The position numbers were made by a program, and so were the translations under genes. This document shows, in pieces, positions 26,764 to 35,602 of a stretch of 64,000 bases of DNA; positions within the stretch are counted from its first letter, which is position 1; each line of letters opens with the position of its first letter. The DNA comes from Arsukibacterium sp. MJ3 (GTDB lineage: Bacteria; Pseudomonadota; Gammaproteobacteria; Enterobacterales; Alteromonadaceae). The stretch spans positions 23,291-87,290 of the forward strand of contig NZ_LAHP01000017.1 of assembly GCF_000987765.1 (NCBI RefSeq), read 5' to 3'. Under the pieces are notes generated by a model that made no database searches, was not told the DNA's origin, and saw nothing but the letters and a program-made list of their open reading frames with translations.

Positions 26764-29448
26764 ATGGCTTTACGCAACTTATTAAAACTAAGCGCAGTAG
26801 CATCAGCATTAATGCTGGCGGGCTGTGGCGGCGATCTGGTAGTGAATGCTGCCGGAAGCACCCCTACGCCGCCTCCAACTGGCACCCCTACCCCGCCACC
26901 AGTAACTAGTGCCTGCCCAGCCTTTGCCACCGTAGGTAGCAGCTTAGCCGGTGTTGAGCTGCCCGTGTGTGAAATTAGCGGTAACATTACCAGCGATACC
27001 CGCCTGAGTAACGATATTGCCTGGGCTCTGAGCGGCAAAGTGACTGTCGGTAACGACAATGCGAACAGCGCTACCCTGACTATCGAGCCAGGTACCTTTG
27101 TTTATGGCAAAAGCGGTGCCGATTATTTGGTTGTTGCACGCGGCTCAAAAATTCAAGCCATTGGCACCGTGTCTAACCCTATCGTGATGACCTCAGTTAA
27201 TGACATGCTAGGTTTGTCAGATGAAAACTCGCATGCCGAATGGGGCGGTTTGGTTATTTTAGGTAATGCACCAAGCAATAAATGTGATCAGGCTAGTCTG
27301 GCCACGTGTGAAATTCAAGCAGAAGGCGAAGCCGGCCCATACGGCGGTGCAAATCCAGAAGATGACAGCGGTGCACTGCGTTATGTGCAGGTGCGTTATG
27401 CAGGCTTTGAAGTTATTCCGGATAACGAATTAAACGGTATTACCTTTGCCGGCGTGGGCAGTGGCACTGACGTCGAGTACATTCAGGTACACAACAACCT
27501 GGACGACGGCGTTGAATTTTTCGGCGGAACGGTAGATGCCAAATATGTAGTATTAACCGGTAATCGCGATGACTCGTTAGATTGGGCTGATGGCTGGAGT
27601 GGCCGCATGCAGCACGTGTTGGTGGTTCACAACCAAAATGGCACTAAAGCTAACCGTGGCATTGAGGCCGATAATCAATCAGGTAACTTTACCGCTCAGC
27701 CAGTAAGTAACCCCCGTATTGCTAACATGACCATTATTGGTAATAACTTCGATGGTGATGACGACTCAGAAGGTATTTTACTGCGTGCCGGCACGGCGGG
27801 CGAATTATACAACATTATCGTTACCGGCCCGACTGGCATGGGCGAGTGTTTTGAAATCAACTCTGCTGAGACAATAACCAATGCTACCAGCGGTAGTATT
27901 GTATTTCGAAACTCCATTATTGATTGTGCTGAACCCTTTAAAAATAGTGTTGATGGCAATGGCAACGTTACCTTAGATGCACAAGCCTGGTTCCTGGCAC
28001 AGCCAGGTAATATCGTAGGTGATGCCTTACTAGGTGGCTATATTCCGGCGCCAAACTCACCGGCACTGGGAAATGGCTATAACGTGTCAAACAATGTTGA
28101 CTCATGGTTTGACAATGTCACTTATATTGGTGCTTTCAATGGCAGCACCGACTGGACTGAAGGCTGGACATTTGGCTTACATGCAGATGACGACTTAGCA
28201 GCTTGTCCCGCTGGCACCTCTGAAGTAAACAGCTTAACCGGTCGAATTAACTGTCAATTAAGCGGTGACATTACCACTAACGTCACGCTAGCGGCTGGCG
28301 CTGACTATGTGTTAAACGGTCGGGTACGGGTGGGTGTGGATAACAGCACAGCAGCAACATTAACGGTACAGCCTGGCGTGACGATTTATGGTAAATCGGG
28401 TGCCGACTTCCTGGTAGTAACCCGCGGCTCGAAAATCGAAGCTAACGGCACAGCGGCTAACCCTATTACCATGACATCAGTACAAGACGTAATAGGCTCA
28501 CCCACTGCAGCGGGTCAATGGGGCGGTTTGGTATTGCTGGGTAAAGCACCATCGAACAAATGTGACCAGGCTAACCTGGCCGCATGTGAAATTCAGGCAG
28601 AAGGTGAAGCAGGCCCTTATGGTGGCCCTAATACCACCGATAATAGCGGAACATTAAACTACGTAGTGGTTAAGCATGCCGGTTTCGAAGTTATCCCGGA
28701 TAACGAATTAAACGGTATTACCTTTGCCGGTGTAGGTTCAGGTACTAAATGCAGCAATATTCAGGTACACCAGAACGTCGATGATGGTATCGAAATGTTC
28801 GGTGGCAGCGTGAGTTGTAAAAACGTGGTGTTAACAGCCAACGGCGACGACTCAGTAGATTGGGCTGATGGCTGGAACGGCAAACTGCAATTTGTACTGG
28901 TAAAGCATGCCGCTGACGGCGCTAAAGCTAACCGTGGTATTGAAGGCGACAACCAGTCAGGTAACTTCACTGCGCTGCCGGTTTCTAACCCAATGATCGC
29001 CAACATGACCATAATCGGCAACAGCTTCGATGGCGATGACGACTCTGAAGGCGTATTGCTGCGTGCCGGCACTAACGCCCAGTTAGCCAACTTTGTTATT
29101 ACCGGCCCAACCACTATGGGCGAATGTCTGGAATTTGACTCAGCTGAAACAAAAGCCTTAGCGGCAGCCGGTTCATTAACCATGACACATTCGGTCATTG
29201 CCTGTGCAGAGCCCTTTAAAGGCGACTTGGGTAACGGCACCACTACCGAGCAGTGGTTCCTGGGTCAACAAAGTAACAGTGTAGCTGCCAACCAGGCCGC
29301 GGTACTGAACGGAATATTTACTATCGATGCTACTGCACCAAAAGATATGTCTGCGCTTGATAACTTTTTCGAAGCCGTCAACTTTATTGGTGCAGTGGGC
29401 GCCAGCAATGACTGGACTGCAGGCTGGACCGTTGGTTTAGAAGACTAA
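26764..29448 (+). CDS. Large lipoprotein with two tandem repeats of a ~420-residue beta-rich domain
   Basis: An 894-residue exported lipoprotein with lipobox LMLAGCGG (Cys21). A Pro/Thr linker (TPTPPPTGTPTPPP) follows. There are two homologous halves, about residues 50-478 and 480-894. Each contains GNITSDTRL-type start, a TIEPGTFVYGKSGADYLVVARGSKI-like segment, WGGLVILG.APSNKCDQA, EIQAEGEAGPYGG, and ELNGITFAGVGSGT. Further on come a DDG.E.FGG block, ANRGIE.DNQSGNFTA and MGEC.E..SAET. This resembles a lipoprotein family often paired with TonB receptors in Bacteroidetes and Alteromonadales, probably a parallel beta-helix. Function unknown. Its own PhoB box and a downstream TonB receptor suggest a phosphate-starvation surface protein. 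A good RBS fixes the start. Confidence 0.8.
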   Translation: MALRNLLKLSAVASALMLAGCGGDLVVNAAGSTPTPPPTGTPTPPPVTSACPAFATVGSSLAGVELPVCEISGNITSDTRLSNDIAWALSGKVTVGNDNANSATLTIEPGTFVYGKSGADYLVVARGSKIQAIGTVSNPIVMTSVNDMLGLSDENSHAEWGGLVILGNAPSNKCDQASLATCEIQAEGEAGPYGGANPEDDSGALRYVQVRYAGFEVIPDNELNGITFAGVGSGTDVEYIQVHNNLDDGVEFFGGTVDAKYVVLTGNRDDSLDWADGWSGRMQHVLVVHNQNGTKANRGIEADNQSGNFTAQPVSNPRIANMTIIGNNFDGDDDSEGILLRAGTAGELYNIIVTGPTGMGECFEINSAETITNATSGSIVFRNSIIDCAEPFKNSVDGNGNVTLDAQAWFLAQPGNIVGDALLGGYIPAPNSPALGNGYNVSNNVDSWFDNVTYIGAFNGSTDWTEGWTFGLHADDDLAACPAGTSEVNSLTGRINCQLSGDITTNVTLAAGADYVLNGRVRVGVDNSTAATLTVQPGVTIYGKSGADFLVVTRGSKIEANGTAANPITMTSVQDVIGSPTAAGQWGGLVLLGKAPSNKCDQANLAACEIQAEGEAGPYGGPNTTDNSGTLNYVVVKHAGFEVIPDNELNGITFAGVGSGTKCSNIQVHQNVDDGIEMFGGSVSCKNVVLTANGDDSVDWADGWNGKLQFVLVKHAADGAKANRGIEGDNQSGNFTALPVSNPMIANMTIIGNSFDGDDDSEGVLLRAGTNAQLANFVITGPTTMGECLEFDSAETKALAAAGSLTMTHSVIACAEPFKGDLGNGTTTEQWFLGQQSNSVAANQAAVLNGIFTIDATAPKDMSALDNFFEAVNFIGAVGASNDWTAGWTVGLED

Positions 29449-29456
29449 CAGCAACA

Positions 29457-29490
29457 CACACTGCCAGCTAAGCCTGGCAGTGTTGTTTTA
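29457..29490 (+). terminator. Terminator/attenuator between lipoprotein and TonB receptor
   Basis: 10-bp stem ACACTGCCAG / CTGGCAGTGT followed by TGTTTTA, just past the lipoprotein stop. It would leave the lipoprotein as the abundant product, with the receptor expressed by readthrough or its own promoter. Confidence 0.8.
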
Positions 29491-29496
29491 TACCAA

Positions 29497-29528
29497 CGCA
29501 TTGTACTGCCCTAAGTAAGTGCAATGCG
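29497..29528. repeat. Inverted repeat upstream of TonB receptor
   Basis: 11-bp arms CGCATTGTACT / AGTGCAATGCG (one G-U type mismatch) around a 10-nt loop. There is no U-tract. Could be an operator, an mRNA element or a dispersed REP-like unit; only one copy was noticed in the window. Confidence 0.45.
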
Positions 29529-29567
29529 ACACAGATGTAATAGCAAAAGCTGATAGGACACGTTCAG

Positions 29568-32228
29568 ATGAGCAGCATACAAAAGTTTAATTTCAGTCGT
29601 GTTGGCCGCAGCGTGTTGCTGGCGCTTAGCACGGCAACCGCACTGGTATCGCTGAGCACCATCGCTCAGCAAACCCCAGCCGCACCGCTACAAGATGAAG
29701 CCGATGTTGAACGTATTTCTGTATCGGGCCGTCTACTCAGTTCCGCCGCTTCCGCTGCGGCAGAGCGCCGCGAGCAGCCCTATGTTGCCGAGGTGCTCGG
29801 TATGGAACAAATTTCTCGTGCAGGTGACAGCAATGCCGCCGCCGCCCTGCGTCGGGTAACAGGCTTAACCCTGGTAAAAGATAAGTTTATTTACGTTCGT
29901 GGTTTAGGGGAGCGCTACTCCAGCACGCTATTAAATGGTGCCATGGTGCCAAGTCCCGATCCAACCCGTAACGTTATTCCATTAGATATGTTCCCGGCCG
30001 GTATTATTGAAAGCCTGGTGGTGCAAAAGGCTTACTCACCTGAGCTACCTGCCGCTTTTGGCGGTGGTAATGTCAACATCCGCACCACCGCTATTCCCTT
30101 GCAAACCAGTTTTAATATCGCCGTTGGTACCAGTTACAACAGCCTGAACAGCGATGATGGCTTTAACTATAACGGCGGTGGTGATGACTGGCGCGGTAAA
30201 GATGACGGTTTGCGCGGTATTTCAGCCGAGCTGGCAGCGGCACAGCAGCAGTTTGGGGTGTTAACACCGGTTAATATTGCCGAAGCGTTAGGCGGCATTA
30301 ATGCGGTTAATCTGGCACAAGCTGAAACAATTGTCCGAGAACTGGGTACAGCGTTTAATCGTGATATTGATATCAGCCGCAGCAGCGTTAAACCCGATTT
30401 TGATGGCAGTGTCTCGTTCGGAACCCGTTTTGACCTGGCAAAAAATGTGGTATTTGGGGTGATGACAGGCCTGAGTTACGATCGTTCGACCCAAAATATT
30501 GAAGAGCAGGAGCGATATTACTCGGTGTCAGGTGACAACCTGGTGCCGTTAAACCTGTACGATGATATTAAAGGCACTGAACATCAGGTAAAGCTGTCGG
30601 GTATGGTGAACTTTGGCCTGGAGCTTGGGGTAGATCACCGCCTGGAAACGTCAACCATTTACCTGCGTGACACCAAAGATGAGATAAAAATTAAAAACGG
30701 TGACAGTATCGAAACCATCAACGAAACTAACCGTTTTAATACCGATACCAGCATTTTATACGAAGAGCGCAGCATGCTAAGTAACCAGTTGCGTGGCAAG
30801 CATAACTTCCCCTATTTAATGGACCTGGCCGTTGACTGGCAATATACCGATGCTAAAGCACGCCGTTATGCCCCGGGTGAAGTAGAGTTTCGTTATCTGA
30901 ATGAAACACAGGCTGATGGCAGCGTATTCTCTTTTTTGCGTCGTAACCAGAATGGGGTAAATTACAGTTTCAGTGATATGAGCGATAACACGGAAAACCT
31001 TAGCTGGAACGCCTCGCTACCACTGACGTTGGGTAAAACCGAACTAACCCTGACCGGCGGCTATGCGTACTTTGAGCGCAGCCGTAATGCGCAAACTGAC
31101 CGTTTTAACTTTGATACCGTCGGCTTCAGCTTGCAGCAACTGTCTGGTCGTTTCTCAGAAATTTTCGCTGACAGTAGCATAGTAAACCCTGCCAACCGTT
31201 TTAAAATTTCTAATGTCACCACTCAGGCAGACGATTATCTGGCCGCCCAGATGATTGACGCCGGCTACGCCGCACTGGAACTTATTTATGATTACCAGTT
31301 CCGGTTGAATGTAGGGGTGCGGTACGAAGACTTTAAACAGCTATCACTCCCCTTAAAAGCGGATGGTGCTATTAGTGGCACTATTACAGACTCAGTTCTA
31401 CTGGAAGACGGCTTCTACCCAGCATTATCGTTTACCTGGTTTGTTAACGATGATTTGCAAGCACGGTTTGGTTACAGCCAAACCGTAGTTCGGCCTGACT
31501 TACGTGAAGTAACGCCGGTGTTGTACGTTGACCCATTAACTGACTTTAAAGTGACGGGCTTTACCGGCTTAAAGAGCACCGACATCAGCAGTTTTGATGC
31601 CCGTCTTGAATGGTACTATGACAACCGTAACTACAGTTTCGGTCTGTTCTATAAAGACCTGGAAAATCCGATTGAAGCGATTGAACTGTCTGGCTCTGAC
31701 GGTAACCTGTTAATGTCTTTTCGTAACGCGCAAAGTGGCAAGGTGTATGGCGCCGAAGCAGAGTTTTTGCAACAGCTCAATATGTTTGGTGGTGAGTTCT
31801 GGCAAGTGACCAATAACTTCTTTGTTGCTGGCAATTTAACCCTAAGCGAATCGGAAATCAGCATTCAGCCTTTTCCTGGTGCTGATTTAACCAATTTAAC
31901 CCGCGGTTTAAGCGGCCATTCCAAATACGTTGCTAACCTGCAACTGGGGTTTGACTCAGACAACAATCAGCACAATGCCACTGTTACTTACAACGTGTTT
32001 GGCAAACGGATAGCCTTTGCCGGGGTTAATGACAAAGACGACGCTTTTGAGCAGCCGTTTCATTCACTGGATTTCACTTATGGTTATACACCAGTGGAGA
32101 ACATGACGCTGAAATTGAGCTTGAAAAATCTGCTGGATAAGGATGTTGAAATACTGCAGCAAGGGCAAATCTTGCAAAAACGGGTTGAAGGCCAGAGCGC
32201 TAGCTTAAGTTTTTCCTATAAATACTAA
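29568..32228 (+). CDS. TonB-dependent outer-membrane receptor
   Basis: An 886-residue receptor. A signal peptide (core VLLALSTATALVSLSTIAQQ) is followed by a TonB-box-like ADVERISVSG. The plug domain follows (about residues 60-170), with NAAAALRRVTGLTLVKDKFIYVRGLGERYSSTLLNG and PAAFGGGNVNIRTT. A C-terminal 22-strand barrel ends SASLSFSYKY with terminal aromatic residue. The plug type is that of Alteromonadales receptors for complex substrates. Substrate unknown; placement between a Pho-box lipoprotein and Pho-box porin suggests phosphorus-containing ligands. No PhoB box of its own was found in the 119-bp gap, so it may depend on readthrough past the terminator. Confidence 0.92.
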   Translation: MSSIQKFNFSRVGRSVLLALSTATALVSLSTIAQQTPAAPLQDEADVERISVSGRLLSSAASAAAERREQPYVAEVLGMEQISRAGDSNAAAALRRVTGLTLVKDKFIYVRGLGERYSSTLLNGAMVPSPDPTRNVIPLDMFPAGIIESLVVQKAYSPELPAAFGGGNVNIRTTAIPLQTSFNIAVGTSYNSLNSDDGFNYNGGGDDWRGKDDGLRGISAELAAAQQQFGVLTPVNIAEALGGINAVNLAQAETIVRELGTAFNRDIDISRSSVKPDFDGSVSFGTRFDLAKNVVFGVMTGLSYDRSTQNIEEQERYYSVSGDNLVPLNLYDDIKGTEHQVKLSGMVNFGLELGVDHRLETSTIYLRDTKDEIKIKNGDSIETINETNRFNTDTSILYEERSMLSNQLRGKHNFPYLMDLAVDWQYTDAKARRYAPGEVEFRYLNETQADGSVFSFLRRNQNGVNYSFSDMSDNTENLSWNASLPLTLGKTELTLTGGYAYFERSRNAQTDRFNFDTVGFSLQQLSGRFSEIFADSSIVNPANRFKISNVTTQADDYLAAQMIDAGYAALELIYDYQFRLNVGVRYEDFKQLSLPLKADGAISGTITDSVLLEDGFYPALSFTWFVNDDLQARFGYSQTVVRPDLREVTPVLYVDPLTDFKVTGFTGLKSTDISSFDARLEWYYDNRNYSFGLFYKDLENPIEAIELSGSDGNLLMSFRNAQSGKVYGAEAEFLQQLNMFGGEFWQVTNNFFVAGNLTLSESEISIQPFPGADLTNLTRGLSGHSKYVANLQLGFDSDNNQHNATVTYNVFGKRIAFAGVNDKDDAFEQPFHSLDFTYGYTPVENMTLKLSLKNLLDKDVEILQQGQILQKRVEGQSASLSFSYKY

Positions 32229-32252
32229 ACTGGTTTCTACAGTATACTTTTG

Positions 32253-32295
32253 CTAAAAACAATAACGCCGGTCAATGACCGGCGTTATTGTTTAA
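32253..32295. terminator. Bidirectional terminator between TonB receptor and porin
   Basis: 17-bp perfect inverted repeat at 32258-32292 (AACAATAACGCCGGTCA and complement) around one base, with A-rich left and T-rich right flanks. It serves both convergent genes. Confidence 0.9.
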
Positions 32296-32304
32296 CCTAT
32301 TAGA

Positions 32305-33213
32305 TTAAAATTTATGTTTAATGCCTACAGCAAGATAGTCACGATCTGGTGCAGTAATGTCAAAGTTAAAACTACTGTACCAAGCGAACAACGTGGTATT
32401 TTTACCCGCTTTATAATCTACGCCAACACTAACGGCATCGTTATCCTCCAGTGTTTGATACTGGGCTTTTAGTTCAGTTTTACCCATCGGGTAAGCGGCA
32501 CTTAACAACCAGCCATCCTGCTCCAGGCCACTAACAATATTTTCCTGGCTATGGTAAATAGCACCCAGCTTAACTGCAGCCACTTTACCCTGTGCTTGCA
32601 CACGCATGGCATCAAAGCCTGCCACATCAGAATCCATTGATACCGCGGCATAATAAGCAGTGTTTTTCAGGTTTTCATCACCGTAATACACTGAAGCAGA
32701 AAACGCATCTTCAGCGTCAGCAGCATCTTCCATAATATAGGTTAAATGCACACCAAAGTTATTGTAAGTTGGGGTGTAATAGGTTACTGAGTCATTGGCA
32801 CGAACTTCGCCACGCCACAGGTTTTTAACGTCAGCTTCGTAATCACTGAATAAATCAATTTTACCTTGGGCGTCTTTTAGTGCCGTGTCATGGCGGCCTA
32901 GACGTACTTCACCAAAGTTACCTTTTACACCAACATACTGATTACGTGAAGTAATATTGTCACCACCACCAACATCAGCCATGTCCACACCCCACTCTAA
33001 CTGGTAAACCAGTGTTAGGTCATTGTCCAGCGCATAATCACCTTTCAAACCAAACCGTGAGCTATTGCTCTTTAACTCAGAAAATCGGCCATCGCCTTCG
33101 TCACTAGACTGGGCTGATACATTTAACTGCCCATACACGGTCACCGGATCAGCCTGAACAGTGGCAGCCCCTGCCAACGCCATTGCCAAAACTAAAGTTG
33201 ATTTTTTCATCAT
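32305..33213 (-). CDS. Outer-membrane porin, general Gram-negative type, Pho-box controlled
   Basis: A 302-residue porin with signal peptide (MMKKSTLVLAMALAGAATVQA) and mature start DPVTVYGQLNVSAQSSDEGDG. Beta-strand pattern SRFGLKGDYALDNDLTLVYQLEWGVD, RNQYVGVKGNFGEVRLGRHDT (loop L3 region) and C-terminal ...DYLAVGIKHKF ending in Phe are typical of 16-stranded trimeric porins. The sequence is not OprP-like by eye. It lies downstream of pstB2 on the same strand, but a multi-repeat PhoB array in the 149-bp gap suggests its own strong phosphate-starvation promoter, functionally comparable to PhoE. Confidence 0.88.
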   Translation of the reverse strand: MMKKSTLVLAMALAGAATVQADPVTVYGQLNVSAQSSDEGDGRFSELKSNSSRFGLKGDYALDNDLTLVYQLEWGVDMADVGGGDNITSRNQYVGVKGNFGEVRLGRHDTALKDAQGKIDLFSDYEADVKNLWRGEVRANDSVTYYTPTYNNFGVHLTYIMEDAADAEDAFSASVYYGDENLKNTAYYAAVSMDSDVAGFDAMRVQAQGKVAAVKLGAIYHSQENIVSGLEQDGWLLSAAYPMGKTELKAQYQTLEDNDAVSVGVDYKAGKNTTLFAWYSSFNFDITAPDRDYLAVGIKHKF

Positions 33214-33292
33214 CTGTTCCTGAGTTAATTCTGATTAAAGCTGCCGCAGCCGCTACCACCATTGCCATCGACCGCCATGATAGGGTTATTGT

Positions 33293-33351
33293 ATGACACT
33301 TAAATGACAGCATGGCATTTTTATGACTATTAAATGATGCTTTTATGACGT
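33293..33351 (-). promoter_or_regulatory. Multi-repeat PhoB box array upstream of porin
   Basis: On the minus strand the best box is CTGTCAT, TTAA, GTGTCAT (33293-33310). Further upstream are ATGCCAT (33312), TAGTCAT (33323), GCATCAT (33334) and ACGTCAT (33345). Left-edge spacing of the six 7-mers is 11, 8, 11, 11 and 11 bp. It suggests cooperative binding of up to three PhoB dimers. The near box ends 80 bp from the porin start. Confidence 0.82.
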
Positions 33352-33362
33352 GCCGCAATATC

Positions 33363-34148
33363 TTAACCATAGCGGCCGGTAATGTAGTCTTCTGTTCTTT
33401 TCAGTTTTGGGTTGGTAAACACTTCGTTGGTAGAACCAATTTCAATTAGGTCGCCCAGATGAAAAAACGCCGTGCGATCAGATACCCGTGCTGCCTGCTG
33501 CATATTGTGAGTAACAATAACAATCGTAAAGTTTTGCTTTAACTCATCAATCAGCTCTTCGATAATCGAGGTGGCGATTGGGTCTAATGCTGAGCAGGGT
33601 TCATCCATCAAAATAACATCAGGGCTTACCGCAATGCTTCGGGCAATACATAATCGTTGCTGCTGGCCACCCGATAACCCGGTACCTGGCTGATCGAGCC
33701 GATCTTTAACTTCATTCCACAAACCCGCCCGGCGCAGGCTTGACTCGACCACGTCGTTCAATTCAGACTTACGTGAAGCCAGGCCATGTAAGCGCGGACC
33801 GTAAGCAATATTTTCATAAATTGATTTTGGGAAGGGGTTGGGTTTCTGAAATACCATACCGACTTGTGCACGTAATTGCACCACGTCCAATGATGGGTCA
33901 TAAATATCACGGCCATCCATTTTAATACTGCCGGTAACCCGACAAATATCAATGGTATCGTTCATACGATTAAAACAGCGTAAAAAAGTCGATTTGCCAC
34001 AACCTGATGGACCAATGAAAGCAATAACTTCGTTTTCAATAATATCCATATTGACACCGTGTATGGCTTCATTATCACCATAAAACACCTTGACATCACG
34101 CGCTGTCATTTTCACTTTGCCGCTGCTAGTAGTATCAATTTCTGTCAT
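33363..34148 (-). CDS. pstB: Phosphate ABC transporter ATPase PstB (system 2)
   Basis: A 261-residue ATPase with Walker [29 protein letters not shown], signature [14 protein letters not shown], Walker [14 protein letters not shown] and H-loop [15 protein letters not shown]. It is paralogous to the PstB at 13259-14026 but clearly diverged, so the two systems are not a recent duplication. It is the last gene of pstC2-A2-B2. A 65-bp gap separates it from pstA2. Confidence 0.97.
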   Translation of the reverse strand: MTEIDTTSSGKVKMTARDVKVFYGDNEAIHGVNMDIIENEVIAFIGPSGCGKSTFLRCFNRMNDTIDICRVTGSIKMDGRDIYDPSLDVVQLRAQVGMVFQKPNPFPKSIYENIAYGPRLHGLASRKSELNDVVESSLRRAGLWNEVKDRLDQPGTGLSGGQQQRLCIARSIAVSPDVILMDEPCSALDPIATSIIEELIDELKQNFTIVIVTHNMQQAARVSDRTAFFHLGDLIEIGSTNEVFTNPKLKRTEDYITGRYG

Positions 34149-34213
34149 CGCTAATTCCGCCGTAGTTACAACTTGTTCGGTTAATATTCTTAAGTAGGCT
34201 GGGTTGTAATTGC

Positions 34214-35599
34214 TTACCAGCGTTTTTCATACTTTTTGCGTAGCCAAATAGCCAGGGCGTTTAACGACAACATTAACGCCAGCAGCACAATAATGGCAGC
34301 AGAGGTTCGGGCTTCAAAAAAGTTTCGTAACTCGTTTCCCTGCCACAGAAAAATTTGTACCGGTAATGCTGTTGATTGCTCAAACGGCCCGGTTGGCACC
34401 TGCGCCACAAACGCTTTCATACCAATAAGTAGCAATGGGGCTGCCTCGCCCAGTGCTTGCGCCACGCCAAGAATAGCGCCGGTTAAAATACCCGGTATCG
34501 CCAGCGGCAGCACATGGTGGAAAATGGCTTGCATTTTTGACGCCCCCAAACCCAGCGCTGCCTGCCGAATAGACGGTGGTATGGCTTTTAACGTAGAACG
34601 GGTAGCAATAATAACAGTAGGCAAGGTCATTAGGCTTAGCACCAGGCCGCCGACAATGGGCGCCGATATTGGCAATTTAAACCAGCCAATAAACACCGCC
34701 GCACCAAGTAAACCAAACACGATAGACGGCACCGCCGCCAGGTTATTAATATTTACTTCGACTAAATCTGTTAGCTTGTTTTTCGGCGCAAATTCTTCCA
34801 AATAAATTGCCGCAGCAACACCCATAGGCACAGCCAGAAAAATAACCACCAACATCATATATAACGAGCCCATAAAGGCACCGGCCAAACCAGCTGAGGC
34901 CAGTGAGCTGCGAGAGTCTGGGTTCATAAACAAAGCAAAACTGAAACGGTTTTGAATAATACCTTGCTCTGACAGTAACGCCACCCACTCCCGTACTTTA
35001 GGGCTTAATTGCTGTTGTGAATCTGGCAGACTGCGGTCGATATTACCTTTTAGCCACACATCAATATTGGCATCGGTTAACAAGTGTAAACGTTGTGTCT
35101 GACCAATAATATCTGGATTATCTATCACCATCTGGCGCAGTGCAAAACGCTCGCCCGAGGTAACAATTCGCGCGGCATCACGCCGATGCGCACTGGCATC
35201 GGGCAACACCTTTTTTAAACCTTCTGTTATTAGCCGATTAAAGTTAATCAGGCCCACTTCAGATTGCCATTCAATGTCACGCTGAAAAAATAAATTATCT
35301 AATTCGTCAGGCTGTTGCTGAGGTTTCTCACTAATTTGAATAATGGCCGGATCAAAATAAATATCCAAGGTAATAGCCGACTGCCAGAATGCCGGTAACC
35401 CTTTTGAAAAAATATTAATAAACAAAATAGCCACCAGGGTCAGGCTGATGACCACGGCGCTTAAACCAATACCTTTGAACAATTTTTCCTGACGATGGCG
35501 GCGATTAAGCGACGCGGCCACTTTTTGTTGCGTTTTACTCAATGCGGCCGGGCTAGTGGTAGCAGAGTCATTGGCTGGGGTCATTTTCATCTCAGTCAT
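34214..35599 (-). CDS. pstA: Phosphate ABC transporter permease PstA with periplasmic insert (system 2)
   Basis: A 461-residue permease, about 130 residues longer than system 1's PstA. After a cytoplasmic N terminus ([12 protein letters not shown]) and the first membrane segment (about 48-70), a soluble ~150-residue insert extends to about residue 235. It includes [19 protein letters not shown] and [22 protein letters not shown]. The core follows with [19 protein letters not shown] and the coupling loop [22 protein letters not shown]. The gene is 3 bp after pstC2. Large PstA/PstC pairs like this occur in marine gammaproteobacteria. Confidence 0.93.
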   Translation of the reverse strand: MTEMKMTPANDSATTSPAALSKTQQKVAASLNRRHRQEKLFKGIGLSAVVISLTLVAILFINIFSKGLPAFWQSAITLDIYFDPAIIQISEKPQQQPDELDNLFFQRDIEWQSEVGLINFNRLITEGLKKVLPDASAHRRDAARIVTSGERFALRQMVIDNPDIIGQTQRLHLLTDANIDVWLKGNIDRSLPDSQQQLSPKVREWVALLSEQGIIQNRFSFALFMNPDSRSSLASAGLAGAFMGSLYMMLVVIFLAVPMGVAAAIYLEEFAPKNKLTDLVEVNINNLAAVPSIVFGLLGAAVFIGWFKLPISAPIVGGLVLSLMTLPTVIIATRSTLKAIPPSIRQAALGLGASKMQAIFHHVLPLAIPGILTGAILGVAQALGEAAPLLLIGMKAFVAQVPTGPFEQSTALPVQIFLWQGNELRNFFEARTSAAIIVLLALMLSLNALAIWLRKKYEKRW

Positions 35600-35602
35600 A
35601 AG

